From Micropruina glycogenica (GTDB lineage: Bacteria; Actinomycetota; Actinomycetes; Propionibacteriales; Propionibacteriaceae): a DNA stretch of 64,000 nucleotides. The notes below the pieces were generated by a model. The model did not search any database. It saw nothing but the letters and a program-made list of their open reading frames with translations, and was not told the origin of the DNA. Both the position numbers and the translations under genes were made by a program. The first letter of the stretch is position 1; every line of letters begins with the position of its first letter. Positions 22,228 through 31,064 of the stretch are shown piece after piece. The stretch is from the NCBI RefSeq assembly GCF_039524395.1, contig NZ_BAAAGO010000008.1; one strand, given 5' to 3'.

Positions 22228-24150
22228 TCAGCTGCGCCAGGTGTGCCACAGCCGGGCGTACTCGCCGCCGGCGTCCAGCAGTTCCTGGTGCGAGCCCAAC
22301 TCGGCGATGCGGCCGTCGATGACCACCGCGATGCGGTCGGCGTCGTGCGCGGTGTGCAGCCGGTGCGCGATCGCCACCACCGTGCGTCCAGCCAGCAGAG
22401 CGGCCATCGACCCCTCGAGATGACGCGCGGTGCGCGGGTCGATCAACGACGTGGCCTCGTCGAGCACCAGCGTGTGCGGGTCGGCCACCACCAACCGGGC
22501 CAGCGCCACCTGCTGCGCCTGCGCCGGAGTGAGCTGGGTGCGCCCATGGCCGAGCACGGTGTCGAGGCCGTGCGGCAGCTTCTGCACCCAGTCGATGGCG
22601 TCCACCGCGCGCAGGGCGGCCAGCACCGCGGCATCACCCTGCTCGGGGGTCAACTGCTGATCGCGCGCCAGCACGATGTTGTCGCGCACGGTGCCGACGA
22701 ACACGTGGTGCTCTTGCGTGACCAGCGCCACCTCGGTGCGCAGCAACTCCAGCGGCAGGGTCATCAGTTGCACCCCGCCGACCTCGACCTCACCGGTGCG
22801 CGGCCCGTTGATGCCTGCCAGCAGCCGGCCCAGCGTCGACTTGCCCGACCCGGACGGCCCCACCACCGCCAGCCGTTCCCCGGGCTGCAGGTCGAGGTCG
22901 ACGCCGTGCAGCACGTCGCGGCCCTCGCGGTAGGCGAAGCGCAGGTCGTGGCCCACCAGGTGCTGATCCGCCGGACGAGCCTCACCCGGCACCCGGTCCT
23001 GCGGCACGTCGGCGATGCCCAGCAGACGCGTGGTCGCCGCCAGGCCGATCTGCAGCCGGTCGGCCACCTGAATCAGGCGGTCGAGCGGATCGACCAGCAA
23101 CTGCACGTAGATCGCCGCCGTGGTGATCTGTCCGATCGTCACCCAGCCGTTGGCGTACCCCCAGGTGCCCAGCACCACCACGGCCACCAGCGGCAACTGG
23201 AAGCTCGCATCGAGAAAGATGAACAGCAGGTTGCGCAGCGTCATGGTGTAGCGCTCGGCCTGGTTGCTCACGTCGATGTCGCCCTCGCCGATGTCAATAC
23301 GACGGTCTTGCAGGCCCAGCGCCTCGATGGTGCGCGCCCCCTCGACCGTTTCGGTCATCGACGAGTTGATGCGCGAGTAGGTGCCCGATTCGGTGATGTA
23401 GCCGGGCATGGCGCGGCGCAGGTAGACCCGGGTGACGGTGACCAGCACCGTGATCGAGATCGCCAGCGGCAAGGCCAAGAACCACGAGTTCAGCACCATC
23501 GCCACCAGGGTGAGCACGACGATCACCAGCGACATCACCAGTTGCGGGAACGCCCAGCGCACCGACTCGCTCATCTTCGACACGTCCGAGGTGATGCGGG
23601 TCAGCAGGTCACCCGAGCTGGCCGACTCGACCCGGCCCAGGGGCAGCCGCAGCACGGTGCGAACGATCGCCTCGCGGGCGGCGGCCAGCATGTCGTAACC
23701 GAACACGGCGGACGCCCGGCGGGCTGCGAAGGTGAGCAGCGACTGCAGCACCACGACTCCGGCCACGCCCAGAATGATCGCGTCGACGGCCGCCAGTGGG
23801 GTGTTGCCGGCCGCGACCTGGTCGACCAGGTCGCCAAGCATGCGGGGCACGATCAGGCCGGCGGTCGCCGCCAGCACGTTGAACGCGATCACGGCGGCCA
23901 GCAGCCAGCGCCGGGTCGACAGCAACGAACCCACGAAGGCGAAGGCCTTGGAGTTGTGCGCCACCGGCAGCCCCTGCTCGGGGTTGCGGGACGCCGCGAA
24001 GAATGCCTCGGCGATGTCTTGGCGCAGCCTGAACCGGTGCGCCAGGGCCGGCAGGCCCGGCAGCGGGTACGCCAGATCGGGTGGCAACTCGACCCGGTTG
24101 GGGGCGTCCGACCAGGTGGAGGCGGACGTGGCGAGTTGGTCAGTGCTCAT
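22228..24150 (-). CDS. ABC exporter half-transporter with intact Walker motifs but degenerate signature
   Basis: 640 residues. Six membrane helices (about 85-390) precede the nucleotide-binding domain. Walker A GPSGSGKST, Q-loop VTQEHH, Walker B LVLDEATS and H-loop AIAHR are all intact. The signature normally LSGGQ reads LTPAQ. Its start overlaps the end of the upstream partner gene by 11 bases, so the two are co-translated. With its partner it forms a heterodimer that has one catalytic site, made by this subunit's Walker motifs and the partner's LSGGQ. The substrate is unknown; drug, lipid or peptide export are all seen in this class. Confidence 0.9.
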   Translation of the reverse strand: MSTDQLATSASTWSDAPNRVELPPDLAYPLPGLPALAHRFRLRQDIAEAFFAASRNPEQGLPVAHNSKAFAFVGSLLSTRRWLLAAVIAFNVLAATAGLIVPRMLGDLVDQVAAGNTPLAAVDAIILGVAGVVVLQSLLTFAARRASAVFGYDMLAAAREAIVRTVLRLPLGRVESASSGDLLTRITSDVSKMSESVRWAFPQLVMSLVIVVLTLVAMVLNSWFLALPLAISITVLVTVTRVYLRRAMPGYITESGTYSRINSSMTETVEGARTIEALGLQDRRIDIGEGDIDVSNQAERYTMTLRNLLFIFLDASFQLPLVAVVVLGTWGYANGWVTIGQITTAAIYVQLLVDPLDRLIQVADRLQIGLAATTRLLGIADVPQDRVPGEARPADQHLVGHDLRFAYREGRDVLHGVDLDLQPGERLAVVGPSGSGKSTLGRLLAGINGPRTGEVEVGGVQLMTLPLELLRTEVALVTQEHHVFVGTVRDNIVLARDQQLTPEQGDAAVLAALRAVDAIDWVQKLPHGLDTVLGHGRTQLTPAQAQQVALARLVVADPHTLVLDEATSLIDPRTARHLEGSMAALLAGRTVVAIAHRLHTAHDADRIAVVIDGRIAELGSHQELLDAGGEYARLWHTWRS

Positions 24151-26008
24151 CGTCGTCCTCCATTCCTCGGTTGATCACGGCCCGGTAGCCGGGGTGGTTG
24201 CGAATCAGGTACTCGTGGGTGCCGCTGGCCTGCAGCCGTCCGTCGGCCAGAAACGCCACCCGGTCGGCGCGGTGCACCAGCAGCGGCGACCCGGTCATCA
24301 CCACGGTCGTGCGCCCGCGGCGATGGTCGGCCAGCCGGCCGGCGATCGCCTCTTCGGTGTGGGCGTCGACCGCCGAGGTGGGCTCGACCAGCACCAGCAC
24401 CTCGGGGTCGGCCAACAGCGCCCGGGCCAGCACCACCCGCTGCCGCTGGCCGCCGGACAGTCCGCGACCCTTCTCGTCCACCCGGCTGGCCCAGCCGTGG
24501 GGCAGTCCGTCGAAGACGTCTTCGGCGGCGGCCGTCCAGAGCGCGCCTTCGGCCTGCTCACGGCTGTGCACGCCCAGCGGGTCGACGGCCTGCTGAAAGG
24601 TGCCGGCGAACAGCTGGCTGCCGGCGTCCGAGACGAGCACCCGCTCGCGCAACGACGCCATGCGGTAGTGCTGGTAGTCGAGCCCGTCGGCGGTGACGCC
24701 CCAGGGCGCGGTGGCCGTCTCGGCGTCGAGGCGAGCGGCCTCTGCTCTGCGGCGCTCCTTCTCGGCGCGCGCCAGCCGAGCGGCACGGCCCTTCAGGTCG
24801 TCGTCCTCCTCCGACTCGTCGAAATGCCGGCCGGTATCGGTCGGAAGGTAGCGTCCCAGGCGATCGGCCAGCGCGGCCGACTCGTCGGGGTCGGTGCTCA
24901 CCACCACCAGAAACTCCCCCGGCTCGACGCTGACGCCCGAGCGCTCGTCGACCAGCCGTGGCCGCGGCGACACGTCGCGGCTGCCGTCGACCCAGGGCAG
25001 TTCGGCGTTCAGCAGTGCGATGGTCTTGCGCGCCGACACCAGCCCGCGCACCCATTTCTGCGCCACCTCGAACATGGTCTGCAGCGGCCAGACCATGAAG
25101 ATCGCATAGCCGACGAAGCTGATCAGCTGGCCCAGGGTGAGCCGTCCGGCCATCATTTCGTGCGAGCCGAGCCACACCAGAATCACCAGCAGCAGGCCCG
25201 ACAGCAGCACCGACAGGGTCTCGACAACCGCCTGCCAGGTGCCGGCCGTCACGCCGAGTCGCCGCACCCGCTGCGATTGGGTGGCGTAGTTGTCGCCGAA
25301 GGTCTTCTCGCCGCCGATGCCGCGCAGAATGCGCAGCCCGGCCACGATGTCGGCCGCCATCGAGGTGAGCTCACCGTTCTGGGTGCGCTCAGCGGTCTGG
25401 GCCCTGTTGAGCGGACGAAGCACCGGCGTCGCCGCGGCCACCATTATCGGCGCCACCAGCAGCACCACCAGCCCGAGAGGCCCGGACGTGCTGAGCATCA
25501 GGGCCGCGACCACGGCGAACGCGCCCAGCGCGCCGATCGCTCGGGCGACCACCTCGAACGTGGCACCGAAGATGTCTGAGTCGGACGACGAAATGCTCAG
25601 CACCTCGCCGGTCGGCATGCGCCGGTTGAGCACGTGCCCGAGTTGCACCGACTTGCGGGTGACGAGCTTCTGGGTGCCGTACAGCGAGATCAGCCAGCCG
25701 CGCACCGCGTAGGTGTGCATCACGATTCCGCTGGCCGCGCCGATCAGAATCACCACGGTGAGCAGCGACGCCCACAGGGCCGTGGCACCCCAGTCACCCA
25801 CCAAGATGCCGGCGTCGATCGTTCGCCCCAGCAAGAACGGGCTCAACGCGCTGGGTAGAAACCACGCCAGGCTGGCGGCGGCGAATGCTGCGAGCACGTC
25901 GGACTGCACGCGCAGCGTCCACAGCAGAAATCGTGCTGGGCTGCGCGTGTCCGGCCTGGCGGTTTCGGCGCGCGTGTAGGCGTCGATCCGCGGTGGGAAA
26001 TCGTGCAT
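24140..26008 (-). CDS. ABC exporter half-transporter with lost Walker A/B but intact LSGGQ
   Basis: 622 residues. Six membrane helices (about 35-320). Where Walker A should be the sequence is VVVSTDPDESAALADRL, without the GxxxxGKS lysine. Walker B reads VLVLVEPTS with Val replacing the Mg-binding Asp. The H-loop His is replaced (VMTGSPL). The signature LSGGQRQ is intact. Between the decayed Walker A and the Q-loop region is a charged insert (ESEEDDD then KEKERRRAEAARLDAE-like). The losses complement those of the partner encoded downstream, as in asymmetric heterodimeric exporters such as TM287/288 and BmrCD, but more extreme. Confidence 0.9.
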   Translation of the reverse strand: MHDFPPRIDAYTRAETARPDTRSPARFLLWTLRVQSDVLAAFAAASLAWFLPSALSPFLLGRTIDAGILVGDWGATALWASLLTVVILIGAASGIVMHTYAVRGWLISLYGTQKLVTRKSVQLGHVLNRRMPTGEVLSISSSDSDIFGATFEVVARAIGALGAFAVVAALMLSTSGPLGLVVLLVAPIMVAAATPVLRPLNRAQTAERTQNGELTSMAADIVAGLRILRGIGGEKTFGDNYATQSQRVRRLGVTAGTWQAVVETLSVLLSGLLLVILVWLGSHEMMAGRLTLGQLISFVGYAIFMVWPLQTMFEVAQKWVRGLVSARKTIALLNAELPWVDGSRDVSPRPRLVDERSGVSVEPGEFLVVVSTDPDESAALADRLGRYLPTDTGRHFDESEEDDDLKGRAARLARAEKERRRAEAARLDAETATAPWGVTADGLDYQHYRMASLRERVLVSDAGSQLFAGTFQQAVDPLGVHSREQAEGALWTAAAEDVFDGLPHGWASRVDEKGRGLSGGQRQRVVLARALLADPEVLVLVEPTSAVDAHTEEAIAGRLADHRRGRTTVVMTGSPLLVHRADRVAFLADGRLQASGTHEYLIRNHPGYRAVINRGMEDDDEH

Positions 26009-26136
26009 AGCCTTCCAACGTTACGCTCGCGGGCTGTCGTTGTCGACCGGCTGCGACAGCGCACCGGCGGGTCAGTGACTCAGTCGGGCGTTCGCGGGGC
26101 ATCATGGGCGAACAGGTGCGAACAAGGAGGTCCGCG

Positions 26137-26481
26137 ATGATCCAGGTGGTACCGATTCTTCGGGTCACCGACGTGGACGCGTCACTGGCCTGGTGGCAGC
26201 AACTCGGGTTCGTGCACGACTTCACCCACCGCTACGGCGGCGGCACCACCCACCGGTTCATGGGCATTCGGCGCGACGGGGCCGATGTGTTTCTCAGCGA
26301 GAACGTGGCCGACGCCACCGCCCCGGCCCTGGTTTTCGTGTGGGTGCCCGACGTGGACGTCATCGCCCGTCGGTTCGGCGTCGAGGTCGAGCAGCACCCC
26401 TGGGCCCGCGACTTCGAGGTGGTCGACCCCGATGGCAACCGGGTGCGGGTGGGCACCAAAGAGGTCGGCCAGTCGGCCTGA
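26137..26481 (+). CDS. VOC superfamily (glyoxalase/bleomycin-resistance-like) protein
   Basis: 114 residues from ATG at 26137, chosen because AAGGAGG lies 6 bases upstream. The beta-alpha-beta-beta-beta fold is recognisable: VVPILRVTDVDASLAWWQQLGF at the start (two strands), DVFLSE in the middle and DFEVVDPDGNRVRVG at the end. It resembles the single-domain bleomycin-resistance-like members that dimerise and bind a hydrophobic ligand. Metal ligands are not complete, so an enzymatic role cannot be claimed. Alone on its strand beside the ABC exporter. Confidence 0.8.
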   Translation: MIQVVPILRVTDVDASLAWWQQLGFVHDFTHRYGGGTTHRFMGIRRDGADVFLSENVADATAPALVFVWVPDVDVIARRFGVEVEQHPWARDFEVVDPDGNRVRVGTKEVGQSA

Positions 26482-26508
26482 GGTCCGTCATGCCGGCGCA
26501 CCCGACCG

Positions 26509-26727
26509 CCCGTCATCCCGGCGCACGCCGGGATCTCCCAACCGCACCCCACCGCCCACTCACGGCCCGTCATCCCGGCGCACGCCGGGATCTCCCAACC
26601 GCACCCCACCGCCCACTCACCACCCGTCATCCCGGCGCACGCCGGGATCTCCCGACCGCACCCATGCGCTGACTCAGGGGAGAGATTCCGGCTTTCGCCG
26701 GAATGACGGAACGGTGCCGGAATGACG
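26509..26727. repeat. array of three 57-bp tandem family-D hairpin repeats plus inverted copy
   Basis: CGTCATCCCGGCGCACGCCG starts at 26511, 26568 and 26625, an exact 57-bp period. Each unit contains the hairpin CCCGGCGCACGCCGGG followed by ATCTCCC and a Pro-like CAACCGCACCCCACC spacer. An inverted single copy GAGATTCCGGCTTTCGCCGG lies near 26681-26710, followed by two short GGTGCCGGAATGACG echoes. The array fills the gap between convergent genes. Confidence 0.85.
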
Positions 26728-26750
26728 CAACGGTGCCGAAATGACGATGC

Positions 26751-27539
26751 TCAGCGCAGGAACAACGCCCTCAGTCGCAGCGCGCAGAAGATCACGCCCG
26801 CCACCGACATCACGCCGAAGTAGGCCAGGTGCACCGCCGTCATCGGGCCGAACGCCCCGATCGAAAGCTGCCGCATCAACTCGACCCCGTGCCACAACGG
26901 CAATGCCTGAATGAACCACTGGACGGCCTGCGGGTACACGTCGATCGGAAACAGCGTGGACGAGAACATGAACATCGGCAGCAGCACGATGTTGATCAGC
27001 TCCATCTGCTGAAAGGTGCTGAACCAGCTGGTCACCGCCATGCCGACCGCGGCGAAACCGAGCGCGATCAGCAGAGCCACGGGCACCATGGCCAGCGCCC
27101 ACCACGAGGTGGCGATGCCCAGCCCCGCCATCACGACCAGAAAGCCGCAGGCGTAGAGCAGCCCGCGAAACAGGGCCATGCCGATCTCGCCGGCAGCCAC
27201 GTCGAGCGGGCCGAGCGAGGTCGACAGCATCGCCTCGTAGATTCGGGCGAACTTCATTTTGAAGAACACGTTCCAGGTGCTGTCGTAGATGGCGCCGTTC
27301 ATGGCCGAAGTGGCCAGCAGGGCCGGCGCAATGAACGACAGGTACGACATCGGAGTGCCGTTCGGGCCGCTGACCTGGCCGACCATGCCGCCGAGGCCGT
27401 AGCCCATCGCGAGCAGGTAGAACACCGGCTCGAAGAAGCCCGACACCAGGATCGTCCAGTTCTGATTGCCGATCACCTTGAAGCCGCGTTCGAGCACGGC
27501 GCGCACGTTGCCGGCGTACAGCCCGGCCATGGCGGTCAT
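26751..27539 (-). CDS. ABC-2 type exporter permease, second subunit
   Basis: 262 residues from ATG at 27539, overlapping the previous stop in ATGA. Six membrane helices with the ABC-2 (DrrB/NodJ) carboxy-terminal signature around FSSTLFPIDVYPQAVQWFIQALPLWHGVE, shown here only in part as LFPIDVYPQAVQWF and LPLWHGVELMR. It pairs with the preceding permease and the ATPase. Two different permease genes plus one ATPase fit the daunorubicin/polyketide-antibiotic or NodIJ-type exporters. The substrate is unknown. Confidence 0.9.
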   Translation of the reverse strand: MTAMAGLYAGNVRAVLERGFKVIGNQNWTILVSGFFEPVFYLLAMGYGLGGMVGQVSGPNGTPMSYLSFIAPALLATSAMNGAIYDSTWNVFFKMKFARIYEAMLSTSLGPLDVAAGEIGMALFRGLLYACGFLVVMAGLGIATSWWALAMVPVALLIALGFAAVGMAVTSWFSTFQQMELINIVLLPMFMFSSTLFPIDVYPQAVQWFIQALPLWHGVELMRQLSIGAFGPMTAVHLAYFGVMSVAGVIFCALRLRALFLR

Positions 27540-28414
27540 CGACGGAGCCTTCTGGTGAAGACCCGAATCGCGGCCCAGACGCCGCCCGCCGTGCAACCGA
27601 CCAGCACGGCCATGTGCACCACGGTGAGCCACCACGGGTTGGCCATGCCGTAGCAGACCACGCGGGCGAGCTGCGTACCGTGCCACATGGGCGAGACCCA
27701 GCCCACCCATTGCAGGTACCAGGGCATCGCCGTCAGCGGAAAGAACGTGCCCGCGAACAGAAACATGGGCATCACGATGAACCGCTGAATGAACGAGAAC
27801 TGCGTGCCCTCGTCGGTCTGGGTGGCCGCGAAGGCCAGCAGCGGCGCACCGAACGCCAGTGCGGCCAAGGGTGCGATCAGCACCACCAGCCACGAGGCGG
27901 GCGAAACGACGGCGCCGAACAGCAACAGCGCCAGCCAGAAGATGACCGTTTCGGCGATGAAGCGCAGCCCTACTGCGGCCACTTCACCCAGTGCGATCTG
28001 GGCGGGGGTCAGCGGCGACGCGGCGGCGGCGAAGTAGTGCTTCTGCCACTTGAAGCCGCTCATCACCGGAAACGTGAACTCGCCGGTGGCCTCCATCACG
28101 ATGGACGACACCAGCAACCCCGGCCCCACGAACACCAGGTAGCTGACCCCGTCGACGCCGCCCGCACCGGCGTCGACCAGGTTGCCCAGCCCCAACCCCA
28201 TCGACGACAGGTACAGCAGCGGCAACCCGATCGCGCGAATCAGAATGGTCTGTAGATAGGCCCGCATGTTGATCAGCCGGTACTCGGCGTACAGCCACCA
28301 GCCCCATCTGCGCGTGATGCTGGCCTGAACGGAAGGCGCCAACGCCCGCCCCGTGTAGGCGAGGCGGTTCGAATCGGTGCCGAGAGTGATCGGCGTGGCT
28401 GCCCGGTCAGTCAA
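27536..28414 (-). CDS. ABC-2 type exporter permease, first subunit
   Basis: 292 residues from a TTG at 28414 that overlaps the ATPase stop by 8 bases; no ATG or GTG occurs before the first helix, so TTG is the best start. A 50-residue soluble leader precedes six helices. The DrrB/NodJ-like motif is FAGTFFPLTAMPWYLQ and SPMWHGTQLAR. Similar in plan to the next gene but only distantly related, suggesting an obligate permease heterodimer. Translationally coupled on both sides. Confidence 0.88.
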   Translation of the reverse strand: MTDRAATPITLGTDSNRLAYTGRALAPSVQASITRRWGWWLYAEYRLINMRAYLQTILIRAIGLPLLYLSSMGLGLGNLVDAGAGGVDGVSYLVFVGPGLLVSSIVMEATGEFTFPVMSGFKWQKHYFAAAASPLTPAQIALGEVAAVGLRFIAETVIFWLALLLFGAVVSPASWLVVLIAPLAALAFGAPLLAFAATQTDEGTQFSFIQRFIVMPMFLFAGTFFPLTAMPWYLQWVGWVSPMWHGTQLARVVCYGMANPWWLTVVHMAVLVGCTAGGVWAAIRVFTRRLRR

Positions 28415-29327
28415 TGAGAGACCGCCCCGTCAAGCGCAGAAACACGTCTTCGAGTGACGACCGCCGCACCAGCGAGGTGACCGGGTTCAACCCGCGACCC
28501 CGGACGTGTTCGAGCGCGGCCTCACCGTCGGCCGAGTACAGCAGCACGCGGTCGGGCAGCACCTCGATGCGCTCGGCCAGGTCGGCCAACTGCTCGACCA
28601 CGGCCGCGTTGCGGTCGGAGCCGAATCGCACCTCGAGCACCTCGCGGGTGGAGTGCTCGCGAATCAGTTGGGCCGGCGACCCCTCGGCGACGATGCGACC
28701 GTGGTCCATCACCACCAGCCGGTCGCAGAGTTGCTCGGCTTCGTCCATGAAGTGGGTGGTGACCACCAGGGTCACGCCCTCTTCTTTCAGCCGGAACAGC
28801 CGGTCCCACAGAATGTGCCGAGCCTGCGGGTCGAGGCCGGTGGTGGGCTCGTCGAGCAGCAGAATGCGCGGCTCGTTGATCAGGCCGCGGGCGATGGTGA
28901 GCCGCCGCTTCATGCCGCCCGACAGGTTGTCGACCTTCTCGTTCGCCTTCTCGGTGAGTTGGGCAAACGCCAGCAGGTCATCGGCCCGTTGCTGCAGATA
29001 GGCCCGCGGCAAGCCGAAATACCGGCCGTAGGTGATCAGGTTCTCGCGGCAGCGCAGTTCGGTGTCGAGGTTGTCTTGCTGCGGAATGACGCCCAGGTTG
29101 GCCCGTACATCGGGGCCCTGCACTTCGGGGTCCATGCCCAGCACCGTCAGGGTGCCGGCGGTGCGCAGCGACGTGCCGCCGATCATGCGCATGGTGGTGG
29201 ACTTGCCCGCGCCGTTGGGCCCGAGCAGGCCGAACGACTCGCCCGCCGCGACCTCAAAGTCGATGCCGTCGACGGCGTTGAGGTCGCCATAGCTTTTGAC
29301 CAACCCACGGGCTTCGATCACCGACAC
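28407..29327 (-). CDS. ABC-2 exporter ATP-binding protein (DrrA/NodI-like)
   Basis: 306 residues from GTG at 29327; TTG 29336 and GTG 29321 are alternatives. Walker A GPNGAGKST, Q-loop IPQQ, signature LSGGMKRR, Walker B ILLLDEPTTGLDP and H-loop TTHFMDEA. The LSGGMKRRLTIAR form and the carboxy-terminal domain of about 90 residues (LEVRFGSDRN...VTSLVRRSSLEDVFLRLTGRSL, quoted in pieces) are typical of DrrA-class exporters. First gene of a three-gene coupled operon. Confidence 0.93.
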   Translation of the reverse strand: MSVIEARGLVKSYGDLNAVDGIDFEVAAGESFGLLGPNGAGKSTTMRMIGGTSLRTAGTLTVLGMDPEVQGPDVRANLGVIPQQDNLDTELRCRENLITYGRYFGLPRAYLQQRADDLLAFAQLTEKANEKVDNLSGGMKRRLTIARGLINEPRILLLDEPTTGLDPQARHILWDRLFRLKEEGVTLVVTTHFMDEAEQLCDRLVVMDHGRIVAEGSPAQLIREHSTREVLEVRFGSDRNAAVVEQLADLAERIEVLPDRVLLYSADGEAALEHVRGRGLNPVTSLVRRSSLEDVFLRLTGRSLID

Positions 29328-29402
29328 GATGGGCAACCTACCAACGGCCCCTGACAGTAATGAACTTCGCCAACGGCGACGCGTTCTTCATGGTGCGGTT
29401 GT

Positions 29403-29535
29403 GAGATTCCGGCGTTCGCCGGAATGACGGGAGCGCCAGCCGGTTTGATGGGCATCGTCCTTTCGGACGACCCAGCCGCCCACTCGTCCCTTGTCGAGCC
29501 TGTCGAGACCCTGGTTTCGACAGGCTCAACCAGCA
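29403..29535. repeat. family-D hairpin and family-A inverted pair
   Basis: GATTCCGGCGTTCGCCGGAA forms a hairpin near 29405-29424. About 65 bases on, CTTGTCGAGCCTGTCGAGAC and the inverted TTTCGACAGGCTCAACCAGC (to 29535) make a family-A pair. Nothing else is recognised between the ATPase start and the membrane protein gene end at 29564. Confidence 0.75.
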
Positions 29536-29563
29536 GGGACGCGGCCACCGATCGGCCACCACC

Positions 29564-30223
29564 TCAGCCGACTGGTTGCGGCACCCGCTGCACACTCACC
29601 ACCGACCAGGCGAACAGAGCCGCTGCCGCCAGATACGCCACCCCGAACGCCATGCGGCCGACCGGCGGCAGGTAGAACTGCGGCAGCACCAGGGCGATCG
29701 CGATGCCGAGCGGCCAAGCCAGCCACGTGTTCGTCCGACGTGCCCAGGTCAGCGCCACCGCAACGCCCGAGACCGCCAGTAACACCAGCCCGAGACCGAA
29801 CGTGGTGATCGCCGCGGGCTGATTGCGAATGTCCGGCACGAGGGTCAGCAGGTCAAGCTGTCCGGCGGCGGCGTGGCTGCCGATCACATGCAAGGCGAAC
29901 GTCTCGGCACCGTAGTACGGCAGCACCAGCACCGCACCGGCCAACCCGCTCCAGCGCGCGACGCGGGCCGTGAACGAGGTGCGATCGACATCGGCCACCC
30001 GCAACGCCAGCCGCGCGAACATCACCAAGGCCAACGCCCCGCACACGTGGGCGACCACCCACCACGTCGACGCGAACGCCTCCGCCTGCACCTGGGGCGA
30101 CGACACCTCGCCGGGCGAGTCGCCGTACGGACGCAGCAGCAGATACAACGCCATCAGCAGGCCAGGGCCGACCGCAGGCATCAGCAGGTCTCGAACGCTG
30201 AACACGCGCGTGGTGGTCCTCAT
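29564..30223 (-). CDS. six-helix membrane protein controlled by the divergent TetR regulator
   Basis: 219 residues from ATG at 30223 with AAAGGAG upstream; the longer open frame crosses the operator. Six hydrophobic helices, e.g. VGPGLLMALYLLL, VAHVCGALALVMFARLAL, AGAVLVLPYYGAETFAL and VAYLAAAALFAWSVVSV. The motif YYGAETFALHVIG and the absence of soluble domains do not point to a family that I can name. Divergent from a TetR gene with three operators between them, so it is probably the regulator's main target and may export or sense its ligand. Confidence 0.75.
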   Translation of the reverse strand: MRTTTRVFSVRDLLMPAVGPGLLMALYLLLRPYGDSPGEVSSPQVQAEAFASTWWVVAHVCGALALVMFARLALRVADVDRTSFTARVARWSGLAGAVLVLPYYGAETFALHVIGSHAAAGQLDLLTLVPDIRNQPAAITTFGLGLVLLAVSGVAVALTWARRTNTWLAWPLGIAIALVLPQFYLPPVGRMAFGVAYLAAAALFAWSVVSVQRVPQPVG

Positions 30224-30243
30224 TGAAACTCCTTTATAGATTT

Positions 30244-30306
30244 GAGAGCACCGCTCTCGTAACTGAAGATAGAGCACCGCTCTCTGATTTACAAGAGCAC
30301 CGCTCT
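30244..30306. promoter_or_regulatory. three TetR-operator palindromes in the divergent promoter
   Basis: AGAGCACCGCTCT occurs three times (30245-30257, 30271-30283 and 30294-30306). The first is extended to GAGAGCACCGCTCTC. Centre spacing is 26 and 23 bases, so dimers would bind on roughly one side of the helix. The sites fill the intergenic region between the membrane protein gene and the regulator gene, as expected for repression of both. Confidence 0.8.
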
Positions 30307-30349
30307 CGAATGTGTGGCAGAATGGCGACGACAACTAAGGGAGCACGTC

Positions 30350-30994
30350 ATGGGCGTCCGCGACGAGAGCCGCCGCCAGGTCACCGCAGCGATCCGCGCC
30401 GCCGCCCGTCGGCAGATCGCCGAGGTGGGTGGTGGGGCCCTGTCGATGCGCGCGATCGCCCGCGAGGTTGGTCTGGTGTCGTCGGCGGTCTATCGCTACT
30501 TTCCGACGCGCGAGGCGCTGCTCACAGCGATGATCGTCGAGAGCTACGGCAATCTGGCCTCCGCGCTACCTGCCACCGAGGGGCTGGCGGGTGCAGAGGC
30601 GTGGCGGACGCTCGGCCGGGGCCTGCGCGCTTGGGCGCGGTCGGTGCCCCACGAGTTTCAGTTGATCTACGGCACGCCGATTCCGGGCTACGTGGCGCCG
30701 CCCGAAACCGTGCCCGCCGCCGCAGCGGTCGCCGAACCGTTTCTGCGCCTCGCCCCGCGAAGCGCGCCGGACGCCTTCGGCGACCCCGTTCTCGCCGACC
30801 AGTTCGGCGCCCTCGGCACCACGTTTCCCGACGCCGACGGGGCGGGCTTGGCGGCCGTGCTCGCCGAACTCGCGGCCCTGATCGGCTTCATCAGCCTCGA
30901 ACTGTCGGGCCACTTCGTCGGCACCGCCGACCCTGCCGACGCCCTGTACGAAGCGTTACTCAGCAGACAGGTGGCCACACTGGGCCTGGCATGA
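30350..30994 (+). CDS. TetR-family transcriptional regulator with WHG-type C-terminal domain
   Basis: 214 residues from ATG at 30350 with AAGGGAG 7 bases upstream. Helix-turn-helix at residues 25-65: LSMRAIAREVGLVSSAVYRYFPTREALL (quoted length exceeds what is needed; key parts are AIAREVGL and SAVYRYF). The ligand domain contains VPHEFQLIYGTPIPGY, typical of TetR_C_13/WHG members. It likely represses itself and the divergent membrane protein by binding AGAGCACCGCTCT. Ligand unknown. Confidence 0.88.
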   Translation: MGVRDESRRQVTAAIRAAARRQIAEVGGGALSMRAIAREVGLVSSAVYRYFPTREALLTAMIVESYGNLASALPATEGLAGAEAWRTLGRGLRAWARSVPHEFQLIYGTPIPGYVAPPETVPAAAAVAEPFLRLAPRSAPDAFGDPVLADQFGALGTTFPDADGAGLAAVLAELAALIGFISLELSGHFVGTADPADALYEALLSRQVATLGLA

Positions 30995-31064
30995 GCGGTT
31001 TGTCTGGGCCCGGCGTAACCCCTGGTCAACGAGAGATTCGGCACCCTGGCCGCCGTGTCGGGCG

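Noticed and set aside
21757..24174. Long open frame on the plus strand, over 800 codons, antisense to the ABC exporter gene
   Set aside because: Its translation is rich in His, Gln, Arg and Gly without domains. The minus strand encodes an excellent ABC half-transporter; such antisense frames are expected with very high third-position GC.
26509..26727. Possible CRISPR array
   Set aside because: The 57-bp units are tandem with no unique spacers between them, and no cas genes are near. They are hairpin repeats.
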